A DNA stretch of 31,565 nucleotides from UKL13-2 sp964417885 (GCA_964417885.1 CAYQKN010000035.1:1-31565), one strand, 5' to 3'; numbered from the stretch's first letter, positions 1 through 7,240 are shown. Translations and numbers: made by a program. Notes: generated from the letters alone by a model not told the origin.

Positions 1-1559
1 CCGAGGTGGCGCTGCGCGCCGCGTTCATCGCGGTGGCAGCCGGCAAGCAGGTCGCCATCCTGGTGCCGACCACACTGCTGGCCGAGCAGCACTTCCAGAA
101 TTTTTCCGACCGTTTCGCCGAGTGGCCGGTGAAGATCGCCGAGTTCTCGCGCTTTCGCAGTGCCAAGGAAACCACCGTCGCCCTGAAGGGCGTCAACGAC
201 GGCACCATCGATATCGCCATCGGCACCCACAAGCTGATCCAGAAGGACGTGCATTTCAAGAATCTCGGATTGGTGATCATCGACGAAGAACATCGCTTTG
301 GCGTCCGGCAAAAGGAGGCGTTCAAGGCGCTGCGCAGCGAAGTCGATGTGCTGACGCTGACCGCCACGCCGATCCCGCGCACATTGGCGCTGTCGCTGGA
401 AGGCTTGCGTGATTTTTCGGTGATCGCCACCGCCCCGCAGCGGCGGCTGTCGATCAAGACCTTCGTCAACCCGCTTTCCGACGGCATCATCCGCGAGGCG
501 ATCCTGCGCGAACTTAAACGCGGCGGCCAGGCCTACTACCTCTACAACGAGGTCGAGACCATCCAGAACCAGTACGACCGGCTGGCCAAGTTGCTGCCCG
601 AGGCGCGCATCGCCGTCGCCCACGGCCAGTTGCCGGAGCGCGAGCTGGAACGCGTGATGCGCGATTTCTATCATCAGCGCTCGAACATCCTGCTCTGCTC
701 GACCATCATCGAGACCGGCATTGACGTGCCGACGGCCAACACCCTCCTGCNNNNNNNNNNCAAGTTCGGCCTGGCACAGTTGCATCAGTTGCGCGGCCGG
801 GTCGGACGATCACATCATCAGGCCTATGCCTACCTGCTGACCCCGCCGGCGGAAGCGCTGAATGCGAACGCGAAAAAACGCCTGGAAGCGATCCAGATGA
901 TGGAAGACCTGGGAGCCGGGTTCTATCTCGCGATGCACGACCTGGAAATTCGCGGCGCCGGCGAAGTGCTGGGCGATTCGCAGTCAGGCGGCATCCAGGA
1001 CATCGGTTTCACGCTCTACACCGAGATGCTGAATGCCGCCGTCAAGTCGCTGAAGGCAGGCAAGGAACCGGACCTGCTGAAGCCGCTGAATGTCGCCACC
1101 GAGATCAACCTGCACACCCCGGCCCTGCTGCCCGACACCTATTGCGGCGATGTGCACGAGCGGCTGGTGATCTACAAGCGGCTGGCCAACTGCGAAAGCG
1201 AGGATGCCCTCGACCGTCTGCAGGAGGAGCTGATCGACCGCTTCGGCTTGTTGCCGGACCCCACCCAGACGCTGGTCGAAAGCCATCGGCTGCGCATCCT
1301 CGGCAAGCCGCTGGACCTGATGAAGATCGATGCGAGCGCACAGGCGATCATGGTGCAGTTCGGCCCGGACACGCCGATTCACCCGCAGCGCGTGATTCAA
1401 CTGGTGCAGCAGCGGCGGCACTACCGGCTGGCGGGACAGGACAAGCTGCGGATCGAGAAGCCGATCGCCAACCTGCGTGAGCGGGTGACCGAGATCAAGA
1501 ACATCCTGCGCGAGCTTGCGCCGGCACCGAATCCGGCGGCCAGCAAGGCGGCGGCGTGA
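1..1559 (+). CDS. mfd: Transcription-repair coupling factor Mfd, C-terminal part (5' truncated by window edge)
   Basis: Mfd removes RNA polymerase stalled at DNA damage and recruits UvrA. The reading frame is open from the first bases, and the opening residues EVALRAAF are the sequence just after the helicase Walker A motif, so roughly the N-terminal half lies outside the window. Visible parts are the DEEH helicase box (IIDEEHRFGV), the TATPIPRTL motif, helicase motifs around STIIETGIDVP, the RGRVGRS motif VI followed by HHQAYAYLL, and the C-terminal TRCF domain with IDRFGLLPDP. The tail is alanine-rich. A 10-N gap interrupts the frame at 751-760 between NTLL and KFGLAQLHQ. Identity is certain from the conserved C-terminal half. 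The stop overlaps the serB start. Confidence 0.97.
   Translation, partial: EVALRAAFIAVAAGKQVAILVPTTLLAEQHFQNFSDRFAEWPVKIAEFSRFRSAKETTVALKGVNDGTIDIAIGTHKLIQKDVHFKNLGLVIIDEEHRFGVRQKEAFKALRSEVDVLTLTATPIPRTLALSLEGLRDFSVIATAPQRRLSIKTFVNPLSDGIIREAILRELKRGGQAYYLYNEVETIQNQYDRLAKLLPEARIAVAHGQLPERELERVMRDFYHQRSNILLCSTIIETGIDVPTANTLLXXXXKFGLAQLHQLRGRVGRSHHQAYAYLLTPPAEALNANAKKRLEAIQMMEDLGAGFYLAMHDLEIRGAGEVLGDSQSGGIQDIGFTLYTEMLNAAVKSLKAGKEPDLLKPLNVATEINLHTPALLPDTYCGDVHERLVIYKRLANCESEDALDRLQEELIDRFGLLPDPTQTLVESHRLRILGKPLDLMKIDASAQAIMVQFGPDTPIHPQRVIQLVQQRRHYRLAGQDKLRIEKPIANLRERVTEIKNILRELAPAPNPAASKAAA
751..760. other. Assembly gap (10 N) inside mfd
   Basis: Ten N bases interrupt mfd. The frame is open on both sides, giving NTLL, four unknown residues, then KFGLAQ. 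In E. coli Mfd as I recall it, seven residues (IIIERAD) separate NT from the residue before FGLAQ, against six here. The true missing stretch is therefore probably 13 nt rather than 10, and the N run is a placeholder length. Confidence 0.95.
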
Positions 1560-2407
1560 GCGTCGACCTGGTCATCCAGGGCGAGGACGTGCCGACGCCC
1601 GACCTGAAGTTGCTGCATGCGCTGTCCGGCGCCAGCGGCATCGCGCGCGTGGCCGGCGTGGCGCACCAGGCTTTCCGCATGGCTGGCGCGGATCCCGCCT
1701 CGCGCGCCGCCGTGGCAGCACATTGCCTGGGGGCCAGACTCGATTTCGCCTACATGCCTGCCGCGAGCAAGCTGTCCGATTTCGGCCTGATCGCGATGGA
1801 CATGGATTCGACCCTGATCACCATCGAATGCATCGACGAGATGGCCGATTTTGCGGGCAAGAAGGCCGAGGTCGCCGCCATCACCGCCAGCGCCATGCGC
1901 GGTGAAATCGACTGGCCGCAAAGCCTGCGCCAGCGCGTGGCGCTGCTGGCGGGACTGGATCAATCCGTCCTGCAGCGGGTCCATGACGAGCGGCTGCGGC
2001 TGTCACCGGGCGCCGAGCGGCTGCTTGCGGCCGCCAGGCAGCAGCACATCAGCGTGCTGCTGGTGTCGGGTGGCTTCACCTTTTTTACCGAACGTCTGCG
2101 GGCGCGCCTGGCGATCGACCATGCCTTTTCCAACGAACTTGAAGTGCTCGACGGCAAGCTGACCGGCCGCGTGACCGGCCCACTGTGCGATGCGGAGGGC
2201 AAGGCCCGGCACCTGCGCGAGACGGCCGCCGCGCTGTCGTTGCCGCGCGAACGATGCATTGCGATCGGCGATGGCGCCAACGATCTGAAAATGATGGCCA
2301 GCGCGGGATTGTCGATTGCCTATCGCGCCAAGCCGGTGGTACAGGCGGAGGCCAGCGTGGCAATCAATTTTCTCGGCCTGGACGCGGTGCCGGCCCTGTT
2401 CGCCTGA
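1556..2407 (+). CDS. serB: Phosphoserine phosphatase SerB
   Basis: This HAD-family enzyme converts O-phosphoserine to serine, the last step of serine synthesis. The 283-residue protein carries the HAD nucleophile motif MDMDSTLI with the catalytic aspartates near D82 and D84. It also has the motif II serine in LLVSGGF and the metal-binding GDGANDLKMM near the C-terminus. The N-terminal ~75 residues form the short regulatory-type domain seen in proteobacterial SerB. The GTG start at 1556 overlaps the mfd stop (GTGA), which implies translational coupling. A palindromic repeat follows the stop within about 20 nt. Confidence 0.96.
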   Translation: MSVDLVIQGEDVPTPDLKLLHALSGASGIARVAGVAHQAFRMAGADPASRAAVAAHCLGARLDFAYMPAASKLSDFGLIAMDMDSTLITIECIDEMADFAGKKAEVAAITASAMRGEIDWPQSLRQRVALLAGLDQSVLQRVHDERLRLSPGAERLLAAARQQHISVLLVSGGFTFFTERLRARLAIDHAFSNELEVLDGKLTGRVTGPLCDAEGKARHLRETAAALSLPRERCIAIGDGANDLKMMASAGLSIAYRAKPVVQAEASVAINFLGLDAVPALFA

Positions 2408-2427
2408 TTTTGCAGTCGCTGGAAAAC

Positions 2428-2494
2428 AAAACTCCAGCATTGGCGCGGCTTTACAGCCATTTTCGGCCTGGAAGCCGCGCCAGTGCTGGAGTTT
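2428..2494 (+). repeat. 67-bp palindromic repeat, copy 1 (intergenic, forward)
   Basis: The element starts with AAAACTCCAGC and ends with GCTGGAGTTT. Its arms are about 24 nt and pair with a single mismatch (T against C), around a central part that contains CAGCCATTTTCGGCCTG. It lies between the convergent 3' ends of serB and the DUF3460-like gene. Copies of exactly the same length occur at 12511-12577 (inverted orientation) and 25906-25972 (inside mutS). As RNA it would fold into a long hairpin, but it lacks a proper U-tract, so a role as terminator is uncertain. Confidence 0.9.
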
Positions 2495-2509
2495 ATCTGC
2501 CCGAACGTG

Positions 2510-2710
2510 CTACTTGCTTGCGTCGGGCAGCGGGAAATAGGCGTAGGGTTGCTTCGGTGCCGCGGATTCTTCCTGCCGTTTCACCTCGGCGAGGTCGATT
2601 TTCCGGTCCCACCAGGTTGCCCGGTTCTTGCGGCGCAACTCCTCGAGCTCCGGATTTTTCTCCATCAAGTCGCGGATAAACCGCGTGACATCGGATTCGT
2701 ACATGGCCAT
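2510..2710 (-). CDS. DUF3460-like small protein
   Basis: A 66-residue, charged, soluble protein starting MAMYESDVTRFIRDL and containing a TWWDRKIDL block. It ends in a proline and aromatic stretch (PYAYFPLP). I recognise the pattern of the small DUF3460 family found in Betaproteobacteria, whose function is unknown. The longer frame that begins at 2989 is not the gene. The ATG at 2710 has an AGGAGA ribosome site 7 nt upstream, and conservation begins there. It is divergent from glrK and convergent with serB, with a palindromic repeat between the two stops. Confidence 0.8.
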   Translation of the reverse strand: MAMYESDVTRFIRDLMEKNPELEELRRKNRATWWDRKIDLAEVKRQEESAAPKQPYAYFPLPDASK

Positions 2711-2811
2711 GCGACTCTCCTGCGAAACATTTGCCGTCATCTTATCATTGCAGGGGTGCCAACCCATGCTGGCCGGCGCAAGCCTTGCGGGCGGTACCCG
2801 GAAAAAATTGT

Positions 2812-4290
2812 ATGACTGCCAATCAAACTGACAAATCGCTGATGGAGCTGCGCTATCCGCGGTCCTTCCTGGGACTGCTGCTGGTCGGTTTCCTGATCGT
2901 TGCCCTGCCGCTGATCGCAGGCCTGGTGTCGAACGCGTTTTCGATCGAGAAGCTGGCGGAACAAAGCCAGAAGGCCGTCTACAACGCAACCGTTGCCACC
3001 CAGAACGCGCGCCAGTTGGCGACCGTGACCCTGGCCATGGAGCGGGCCGGGCGCTATTACGCCGTGTCGGGTGACCGCGACCAGATCGAGACCTACAAGC
3101 AGTCTCGTGAGATGTTCAGCCGTCTGCTTGGCGAATTCATTGCGCTGCCGCTGACGGCAGAAATGCGCGACGCGGCTGAAACAATCCGCCGGCGCGAACG
3201 CGACGTGTTTGGCGCCCTTGCCGAGAAGTTGCCGTCGGCAGAGCTCGCCCGGCAGCTGGAACGCGATTTTTCCGACCTTGCGCAGCGTACCCAGTCGTTG
3301 AACGCGCTGGCAAACCAGCTGATTGACCAGGAGGTGGCAGCGCTGCGCGCCTCGGCGGCCAAGTCGCGCAACCAGGTGTTCTGGCAGCTGCTGGCCATGG
3401 TCCCGTCCGCGCTGCTGCTGATTGCCGGGTTTACCTATCTGCTGGCAAGGCCGATTCGCGACCTCGGCGCCGCCATTCACCGGCTGGGCGAGGGCAAGCT
3501 GGCCAAGCGCATCAATGTGACCGGCCCGCGCGACATCGAGATGCTCGGCGAACAGCTAGACTGGCTGCGCCAGCGGCTGATTGCCCTGGAGGACCAGAAG
3601 ACGCGTTTTTTCCAGCATGTTTCGCACGAGCTGAAGACACCGCTGACCGCGTTGCGCGAGGGATCCGATCTGCTGAACGATGAAGTGGTCGGCAAACTCA
3701 ACGACGAGCAGCGCGAGGTCGCGCGCATCCTGACGCAGAATTCGCTGACGCTGGAGAGACTGATCCAGGATCTGCTGACCTACTCGCAAAGCCAGTCTGC
3801 CGACCGGCTCAACCGCAAGACCGCGTTCGAGATGAAACCACTGCAGCTGAAGGACCTGATCGACGAGGTGGTCGAAACGCAGAAAATTGCCATCGTCGCG
3901 AAATCGCTCACCGTTCGCCGCGAGTGCGAGAAGACCTCCTACCAGGGTGACCCGGAGAAACTGCGGGTGGTGATCGATAACCTGCTGTCCAACGCCATCA
4001 AGTATTCGCCGGTCGGCGGCACGGTGGTGCTGCGCCTCGCCAAGTACAAGGAAAACGCGGTGATTGAAGTGATCGACGACGGACCGGGCATTCCGCCCGA
4101 GGACCGCGACCGGATTTTCGATCCATTTTATCGCGGCAAATCCGCGGCCAAGTCCGGCACCAAGGGAACCGGCCTTGGCCTGGCCATTGTTCGCGACTAC
4201 GTTGAAATGCACCACGGCTCGGTCAAGGCGCTGGCAGCCAAGGGCGCGCACTTCCGCGTCCTGCTGCCGAAACTGGCCACACCAATCTGA
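2812..4290 (+). CDS. glrK: Sensor histidine kinase GlrK (QseE-like)
   Basis: This membrane kinase is the partner of GlrR. The 492-residue protein has a first transmembrane helix at about residues 19-40 and a periplasmic helical sensor region. A second helix lies near 200-220, followed by a HAMP linker starting at RPIRDLG. The dimerisation and phosphotransfer domain has H-box VSHELKTPLTAL (phospho-accepting H272). The ATPase domain has N-box NLLSNAIKYSP, G1 DDGPGIPP and G2 GTGLGLAIV. I chose the ATG at 2812 because the 27 residues encoded upstream do not look conserved. The following genes, a QseG-like lipoprotein and a GlrR-type activator, fix its identity. In E. coli this system activates the glmY small RNA and rpoE, and is linked to envelope signals. 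Confidence 0.9.
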   Translation: MTANQTDKSLMELRYPRSFLGLLLVGFLIVALPLIAGLVSNAFSIEKLAEQSQKAVYNATVATQNARQLATVTLAMERAGRYYAVSGDRDQIETYKQSREMFSRLLGEFIALPLTAEMRDAAETIRRRERDVFGALAEKLPSAELARQLERDFSDLAQRTQSLNALANQLIDQEVAALRASAAKSRNQVFWQLLAMVPSALLLIAGFTYLLARPIRDLGAAIHRLGEGKLAKRINVTGPRDIEMLGEQLDWLRQRLIALEDQKTRFFQHVSHELKTPLTALREGSDLLNDEVVGKLNDEQREVARILTQNSLTLERLIQDLLTYSQSQSADRLNRKTAFEMKPLQLKDLIDEVVETQKIAIVAKSLTVRRECEKTSYQGDPEKLRVVIDNLLSNAIKYSPVGGTVVLRLAKYKENAVIEVIDDGPGIPPEDRDRIFDPFYRGKSAAKSGTKGTGLGLAIVRDYVEMHHGSVKALAAKGAHFRVLLPKLATPI

Positions 4291-4304
4291 GCGGAACATT
4301 CACC

Positions 4305-4898
4305 ATGGCCAGACCAATCCTCCTGTTCGTCCTGCTGGCTGCCGTGCTCGGTGGTTGTGCGGTCGAGCCGCGGCGAACCGAGCCGCCGACCACCACCCGC
4401 GTCATCGTGCAGCCGGCGCCAGCATCGGAAGTCGACCAGCTGCTGGCCTACGCCGTGCGGATGCGAAAACTGGAGCCACGCGAACTCACCATCGAGCGCG
4501 AACAGGCGCGCGCGGCAGTCCTGCGCGACAGGTCGGATTTCAGCCGGGTCAAGCTGGCCATGCTGCTGGCGGCCGGTCCCGCCACGCACACGGCCAGCGA
4601 CGACGCGGAGCTGATCGCCGTCCTCGATCCGATGGTGGCGGCCGCCGGTGACGAGTCGGCCGGAGCCGAACTGCGCATGCTGGCGCAGGTCTTGCATGTA
4701 ACCGCCGTCGAGCGACGCAAGTTGCGCGAGCAATTGCGCGAATCGCAGGCGCGGCTGGTGGCCGCCAGGCGGGATGAAACCCGTGAAGCGGAAACCCGCG
4801 CGCTGCGTGCCAAAGTGGATGACCTGGAGAAAAAATTGAATGCCCTGAAATCGATCGATCGCAGCGTCAACCGCCGCGTGGAGACACCGCGAAAATGA
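4305..4898 (+). CDS. qseG: QseG/YfhG-like outer membrane lipoprotein
   Basis: A 197-residue lipoprotein. The signal peptide ends in lipobox VLGGC, with the lipidated cysteine near residue 18. A proline- and threonine-rich linker follows, then a helical domain and a C-terminal coiled coil (KVDDLEKKLNALKSID). It sits 14 nt after glrK and overlaps glrR by 4 nt (ATGA), which is the gene order of qseE-qseG-qseF in enterobacteria. There QseG lies in the outer membrane and interacts with the kinase QseE. Sequence conservation in this family is low, so the call rests on position, length, lipobox and coiled coil. Confidence 0.78.
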   Translation: MARPILLFVLLAAVLGGCAVEPRRTEPPTTTRVIVQPAPASEVDQLLAYAVRMRKLEPRELTIEREQARAAVLRDRSDFSRVKLAMLLAAGPATHTASDDAELIAVLDPMVAAAGDESAGAELRMLAQVLHVTAVERRKLREQLRESQARLVAARRDETREAETRALRAKVDDLEKKLNALKSIDRSVNRRVETPRK

Positions 4899-6274
4899 GC
4901 ACCGTGCTTGCCACGCCCCAACCCGCCAAGGGAAACCTGCTGCTGGTCGACGATGATGCAGACATCCTGAAGCTGCTGTCGATCCGCCTCAAGGCCAGCG
5001 GCTACCAGGTGATGACGGCAACCAGCGCGGAGCAGGCGCTGTCGATGGCCGCGGCCGAGCGCCCTGACCTGGTGGTGACGGACCTGCGCATGGCCGGCCT
5101 TGACGGCATGGCCCTGTTTCATGAAATCGAACGGCGCCACACCGGCCTGCCGGTCATCATCCTGACCGCGCACGGCACCATTCCCGATGCGGTGGCAGCG
5201 ACCCGGCAGGGCGTGTTCGGTTACCTCACCAAACCCTACGATGCCAACGAACTGCTGGCGCAGGTGCAGCGTGCGTTGACGCTGCACGGGTCGACCGCGC
5301 CGGCCCGGCGCGAGGACCAGTCTTGGCACGCGGAAATCATCACCCGCAGCCCGTTGATGGAAGACCTGCTGCTGCGCACCGAGCGCGTGGCGCAGGGTGA
5401 GGCCAGCATTCTGATCCAGGGCGAAAGCGGCACCGGCAAGGAACTGCTGGCGCGCGCGCTTCACAATGCCAGCCGGCGTGCGGGCAAGCCGTTTGTCGCC
5501 ATCAACTGCGGTGCCATCCCGGAGGCGCTGCTGGAGTCGGAGCTGTTCGGCCACAAGAAGGGCTCGTTCACCGGCGCCACGGCGGACCACCCGGGCCTGT
5601 TCGTCGAAGCCCACACCGGCTCGCTGCTGCTCGATGAGATCGGCGACATGCCGATCGCCCTGCAGGTCAAGCTGCTGCGGGCACTGGAGGCGCGTGAGAT
5701 TCGCCCAGTCGGCTCGACCAAAACGATACCGATCGATGTCCGGGTCATTTCCGCCAGCCACAAGGATCTCAACCAGGCCAAGGCTGACGGCACGTTCCGC
5801 GAAGACCTGTTTTACCGCCTCAATGTGGTCACCCTGCGCCTGCCGGCGCTGCGCGAGCGTCGCGAGGACATCCCGCTGCTGCTGGCCCATTTCCTGCAGC
5901 GCCTGTCAGCACGCTATGGCAAGAACGTGACCGCGTTTTCACCCGAAGCACTGGAAATGCTGATCGCTGCGCCGTGGCCGGGAAATATCCGCCAGCTGTA
6001 CAACGTCGCCGAACAGGTGGTCGCACTGAGCAGCGGGCAGATCGTCTCGACCAAGGTGGTCGAACAGGCCATGCAGCTGGAGATGCAACGGATCGACTCG
6101 TTCGAGGATGCGCGGCGGCGGTTTGAATACGACTACCTGACGCGCCTGCTGAAGCTGACGCAGGGCAGCGTGACCCAGGCCGCAAAGCTGGCCAAGCGCA
6201 ATCGAACCGAGTTTTACAAGCTGCTGCAGCGGCACGGGATCGAGGCCGCGCATTTCAAACCGACTTCGCCATAA
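4895..6274 (+). CDS. glrR: Sigma54-dependent response regulator GlrR (QseF-like)
   Basis: This 459-residue activator is the target of GlrK and turns on sigma54 promoters. The receiver domain spans roughly residues 14-130 with phospho-acceptor D63 (VVTDLRM). The AAA+ domain has Walker A GESGTGKE, the sigma54-contact loop as GSFTGA (usually GAFTGA), and Walker B LLLDEIGDM. It also has the arginine-finger region FREDLFYRLNV and WPGNIRQL. The C-terminal Fis-type helix-turn-helix reads GSVTQAAKLAKRNRTEFYKL, very close to E. coli GlrR. The start overlaps the qseG stop. Directly downstream are two GlrR-like operators, an IHF-like site and a sigma54 promoter. Confidence 0.93.
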   Translation: MSTVLATPQPAKGNLLLVDDDADILKLLSIRLKASGYQVMTATSAEQALSMAAAERPDLVVTDLRMAGLDGMALFHEIERRHTGLPVIILTAHGTIPDAVAATRQGVFGYLTKPYDANELLAQVQRALTLHGSTAPARREDQSWHAEIITRSPLMEDLLLRTERVAQGEASILIQGESGTGKELLARALHNASRRAGKPFVAINCGAIPEALLESELFGHKKGSFTGATADHPGLFVEAHTGSLLLDEIGDMPIALQVKLLRALEAREIRPVGSTKTIPIDVRVISASHKDLNQAKADGTFREDLFYRLNVVTLRLPALRERREDIPLLLAHFLQRLSARYGKNVTAFSPEALEMLIAAPWPGNIRQLYNVAEQVVALSSGQIVSTKVVEQAMQLEMQRIDSFEDARRRFEYDYLTRLLKLTQGSVTQAAKLAKRNRTEFYKLLQRHGIEAAHFKPTSP

Positions 6275-6308
6275 CGTTCGCGGGAACGGTAGGAAACCGG
6301 TTCGGCGT

Positions 6309-6326
6309 CGTCGTCGAATTGAGACA
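6309..6326 (+). promoter_or_regulatory. Putative GlrR operator 1
   Basis: CGTC-N10-GACA matches 7 of 8 positions of the TGTC-N10-GACA motif bound by E. coli GlrR. Its first base is exactly 63 bp upstream of the first base of operator 2, which equals six helical turns. It lies about 174 nt upstream of the predicted sigma54 start. Confidence 0.6.
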
Positions 6327-6341
6327 GCTATTAACTATTCC

Positions 6342-6354
6342 AATCAAAGACTTA
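6342..6354 (+). promoter_or_regulatory. Putative IHF binding site
   Basis: AATCAAAGACTTA fits the IHF consensus WATCAANNNNTTR at every fixed position. It lies in an AT-rich patch that stands out in this GC-rich window, between the two GlrR-like operators and about 115 bp upstream of the sigma54 promoter. DNA bending there is usual for sigma54 promoters with distant activator sites. Confidence 0.55.
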
Positions 6355-6371
6355 CAAATTTTGACTTTGCA

Positions 6372-6389
6372 TGTCGCTGATTAGCGACG
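6372..6389 (+). promoter_or_regulatory. Putative GlrR operator 2 (or glrR terminator)
   Basis: TGTC-N10-GACG matches 7 of 8 positions of TGTC-N10-GACA. The same bases contain a perfect 6-bp inverted repeat (GTCGCT and AGCGAC with a 4-nt loop), followed by GGTTTTT. The element could therefore also be a weak rho-independent terminator for glrR. Both roles are possible together. The spacing to operator 1 (63 bp) favours an operator. Confidence 0.55.
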
Positions 6390-6464
6390 GTTTTTCCTTA
6401 CAGCCCAATCTCAGCCGAGGCCGCCGATTTTGCTAAGTCATTGATTATGTTGAAACCTGCAATA

Positions 6465-6481
6465 TTGGCACGCAGGTTGCT
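6465..6481 (+). promoter_or_regulatory. Sigma54 (RpoN) promoter
   Basis: TTGGCACGCAGGTTGCT is essentially the RpoN consensus TGGCACG-N4-TTGCW, with the -24 GG at 6467-6468 and the -12 GC at 6479-6480 (10 nt between). It points away from glrR into a region without a protein gene on that strand. The predicted start is near 6491-6493, and a strong terminator ends the transcript at about 6623. Confidence 0.85.
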
Positions 6482-6490
6482 CATATATCA

Positions 6491-6623
6491 TCGAATGCTT
6501 CTGGATCGCCCTCCCTCCCTGGGCGCTTTGAGGCCGGAAAGGTCCCCGGCAACAAAGGTTCTCCTCCGGAAGAATTCGAGAGTGCGCCTTCAGGGGTGGT
6601 CGAGAGACCACCCCTAATTTTTT
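6491..6623 (+). ncRNA. Candidate GlrR/sigma54-controlled small RNA
   Basis: The interval between the sigma54 promoter and the terminator gives a transcript of about 133 nt. Its very first bases (6491-6504) can pair with 6566-6579 over 14 positions, with one mismatch and one G-U, forming a closing stem. Inside are two short hairpins: CGCCC with GGGCG around a C/U-rich loop (TCCCTCCCT), and GCCGG with CCGGC. A single-stranded CTCCTCC segment just before the 3' arm of the closing stem could pair with Shine-Dalgarno sequences. Downstream genes are on the other strand, so no mRNA is served. I do not recognise an Rfam family. A 40-codon ORF inside has almost no leader and probably is not translated. 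Confidence 0.72.
6592..6623 (+). terminator. Rho-independent terminator of the candidate sRNA
   Basis: A perfect 10-bp stem AGGGGTGGTC/GACCACCCCT encloses the tetraloop GAGA and is followed by AATTTTTT. The T-run is present only on the + strand, so it serves transcription coming from the sigma54 promoter rather than the isc operon that arrives from the other side. Confidence 0.93.
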
Positions 6624-6636
6624 GCCCCGCGATAGA

Positions 6637-6831
6637 TCAACTTGTCTCGTCGATCCACGCCATCTGGATGGCTTCGAGGATCTTCTCGCCCGACCGGTTC
6701 GGTTCATCGTCAAACTCGGGCAGCGCAAGCACCCACTCACGCAGATCGGTGAAGCGGACGGTTTTCGGGTCCACCTGCGGATGGGCATCAGCCAGCTGGA
6801 GGGCAATCTCCAGCGAATCGGTCCATTTCAT
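6637..6831 (-). CDS. iscX: Fe-S cluster assembly protein IscX
   Basis: A 64-residue acidic protein, last gene of the isc operon. It begins MKWTDSLEIALQL and contains the family motif DPKTVRFTDL and the C-terminal GEKILEAIQMAWIDE block, matching E. coli IscX (YfhJ) along its full length. The family binds IscS and iron and modulates cysteine desulfurase activity. I chose the ATG at 6831 over a GTG at 6840 because AGGGAG lies 8 nt upstream of the ATG and would be too close to the GTG. About 70 nt separate it from fdx. Confidence 0.93.
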   Translation of the reverse strand: MKWTDSLEIALQLADAHPQVDPKTVRFTDLREWVLALPEFDDEPNRSGEKILEAIQMAWIDETS

Positions 6832-6901
6832 CTGTTCCACTCCCTGTCAGGCTGCTGTCTGGCGGCTCAGCGCCGGCCGGCGGGCCCGGCGCCGGCTCCG
6901 G

Positions 6902-7240
6902 CTAATGATTCTCGCGTGCGTGATTGATGGTGTATTTCGGAATCTCGATCACCAGCGCCGCATCACTGACGCGTGCCTGGCAGGAAAGGCGCGATTGCGG
7001 CGTCAGGCCCCAGGCCATATCCAGCATGTCCTCTTCCTTTTCCTCTGCGTCGGCCAGGGATTCGAGGCCCTGCTTCACCACCACATGGCAAGTGGTGCAG
7101 GCACACGATTTCTCACACGCATGTTCGATCGCGATGCCGTTCCTGAGCAGGGCGTCGCAAAGCGTTTCACCGGCCGGCGATTCAATTTCGGCGCCTGCCG
7201 GGCAAAGGGTTTCGTGCGGCAATACGGTGATCTTCGTCAT
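6902..7240 (-). CDS. fdx: [2Fe-2S] ferredoxin Fdx of the isc system
   Basis: This 112-residue adrenodoxin-type ferredoxin supplies electrons for cluster assembly on IscU. The ligands C42, C48, C51 and C87 are all present (CEKSCACTTC and SRLSCQ), at the same numbers as in E. coli Fdx. C46 is the extra conserved cysteine. The start overlaps the hscA stop by 4 nt (ATGA), so translation is probably coupled. Confidence 0.96.
   Translation of the reverse strand: MTKITVLPHETLCPAGAEIESPAGETLCDALLRNGIAIEHACEKSCACTTCHVVVKQGLESLADAEEKEEDMLDMAWGLTPQSRLSCQARVSDAALVIEIPKYTINHARENH

Noticed and set aside
984..1984. Long minus-strand open frames over mfd/serB, and similar long antisense frames over most other genes
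   Set aside because: They are shadows of strongly conserved genes in high-GC DNA. Their translations lack family motifs and are rich in R, Q and H.
6495..6617. A 40-codon ORF inside the candidate sRNA (ATG at 6495, TAA at 6615-6617)
   Set aside because: It would begin about 4 nt after the predicted transcript start with no ribosome site. Its residues (R, P, L-rich) look like translated GC-rich noncoding DNA, and the stop falls inside the terminator hairpin. A dual-function RNA is not excluded but has no support.
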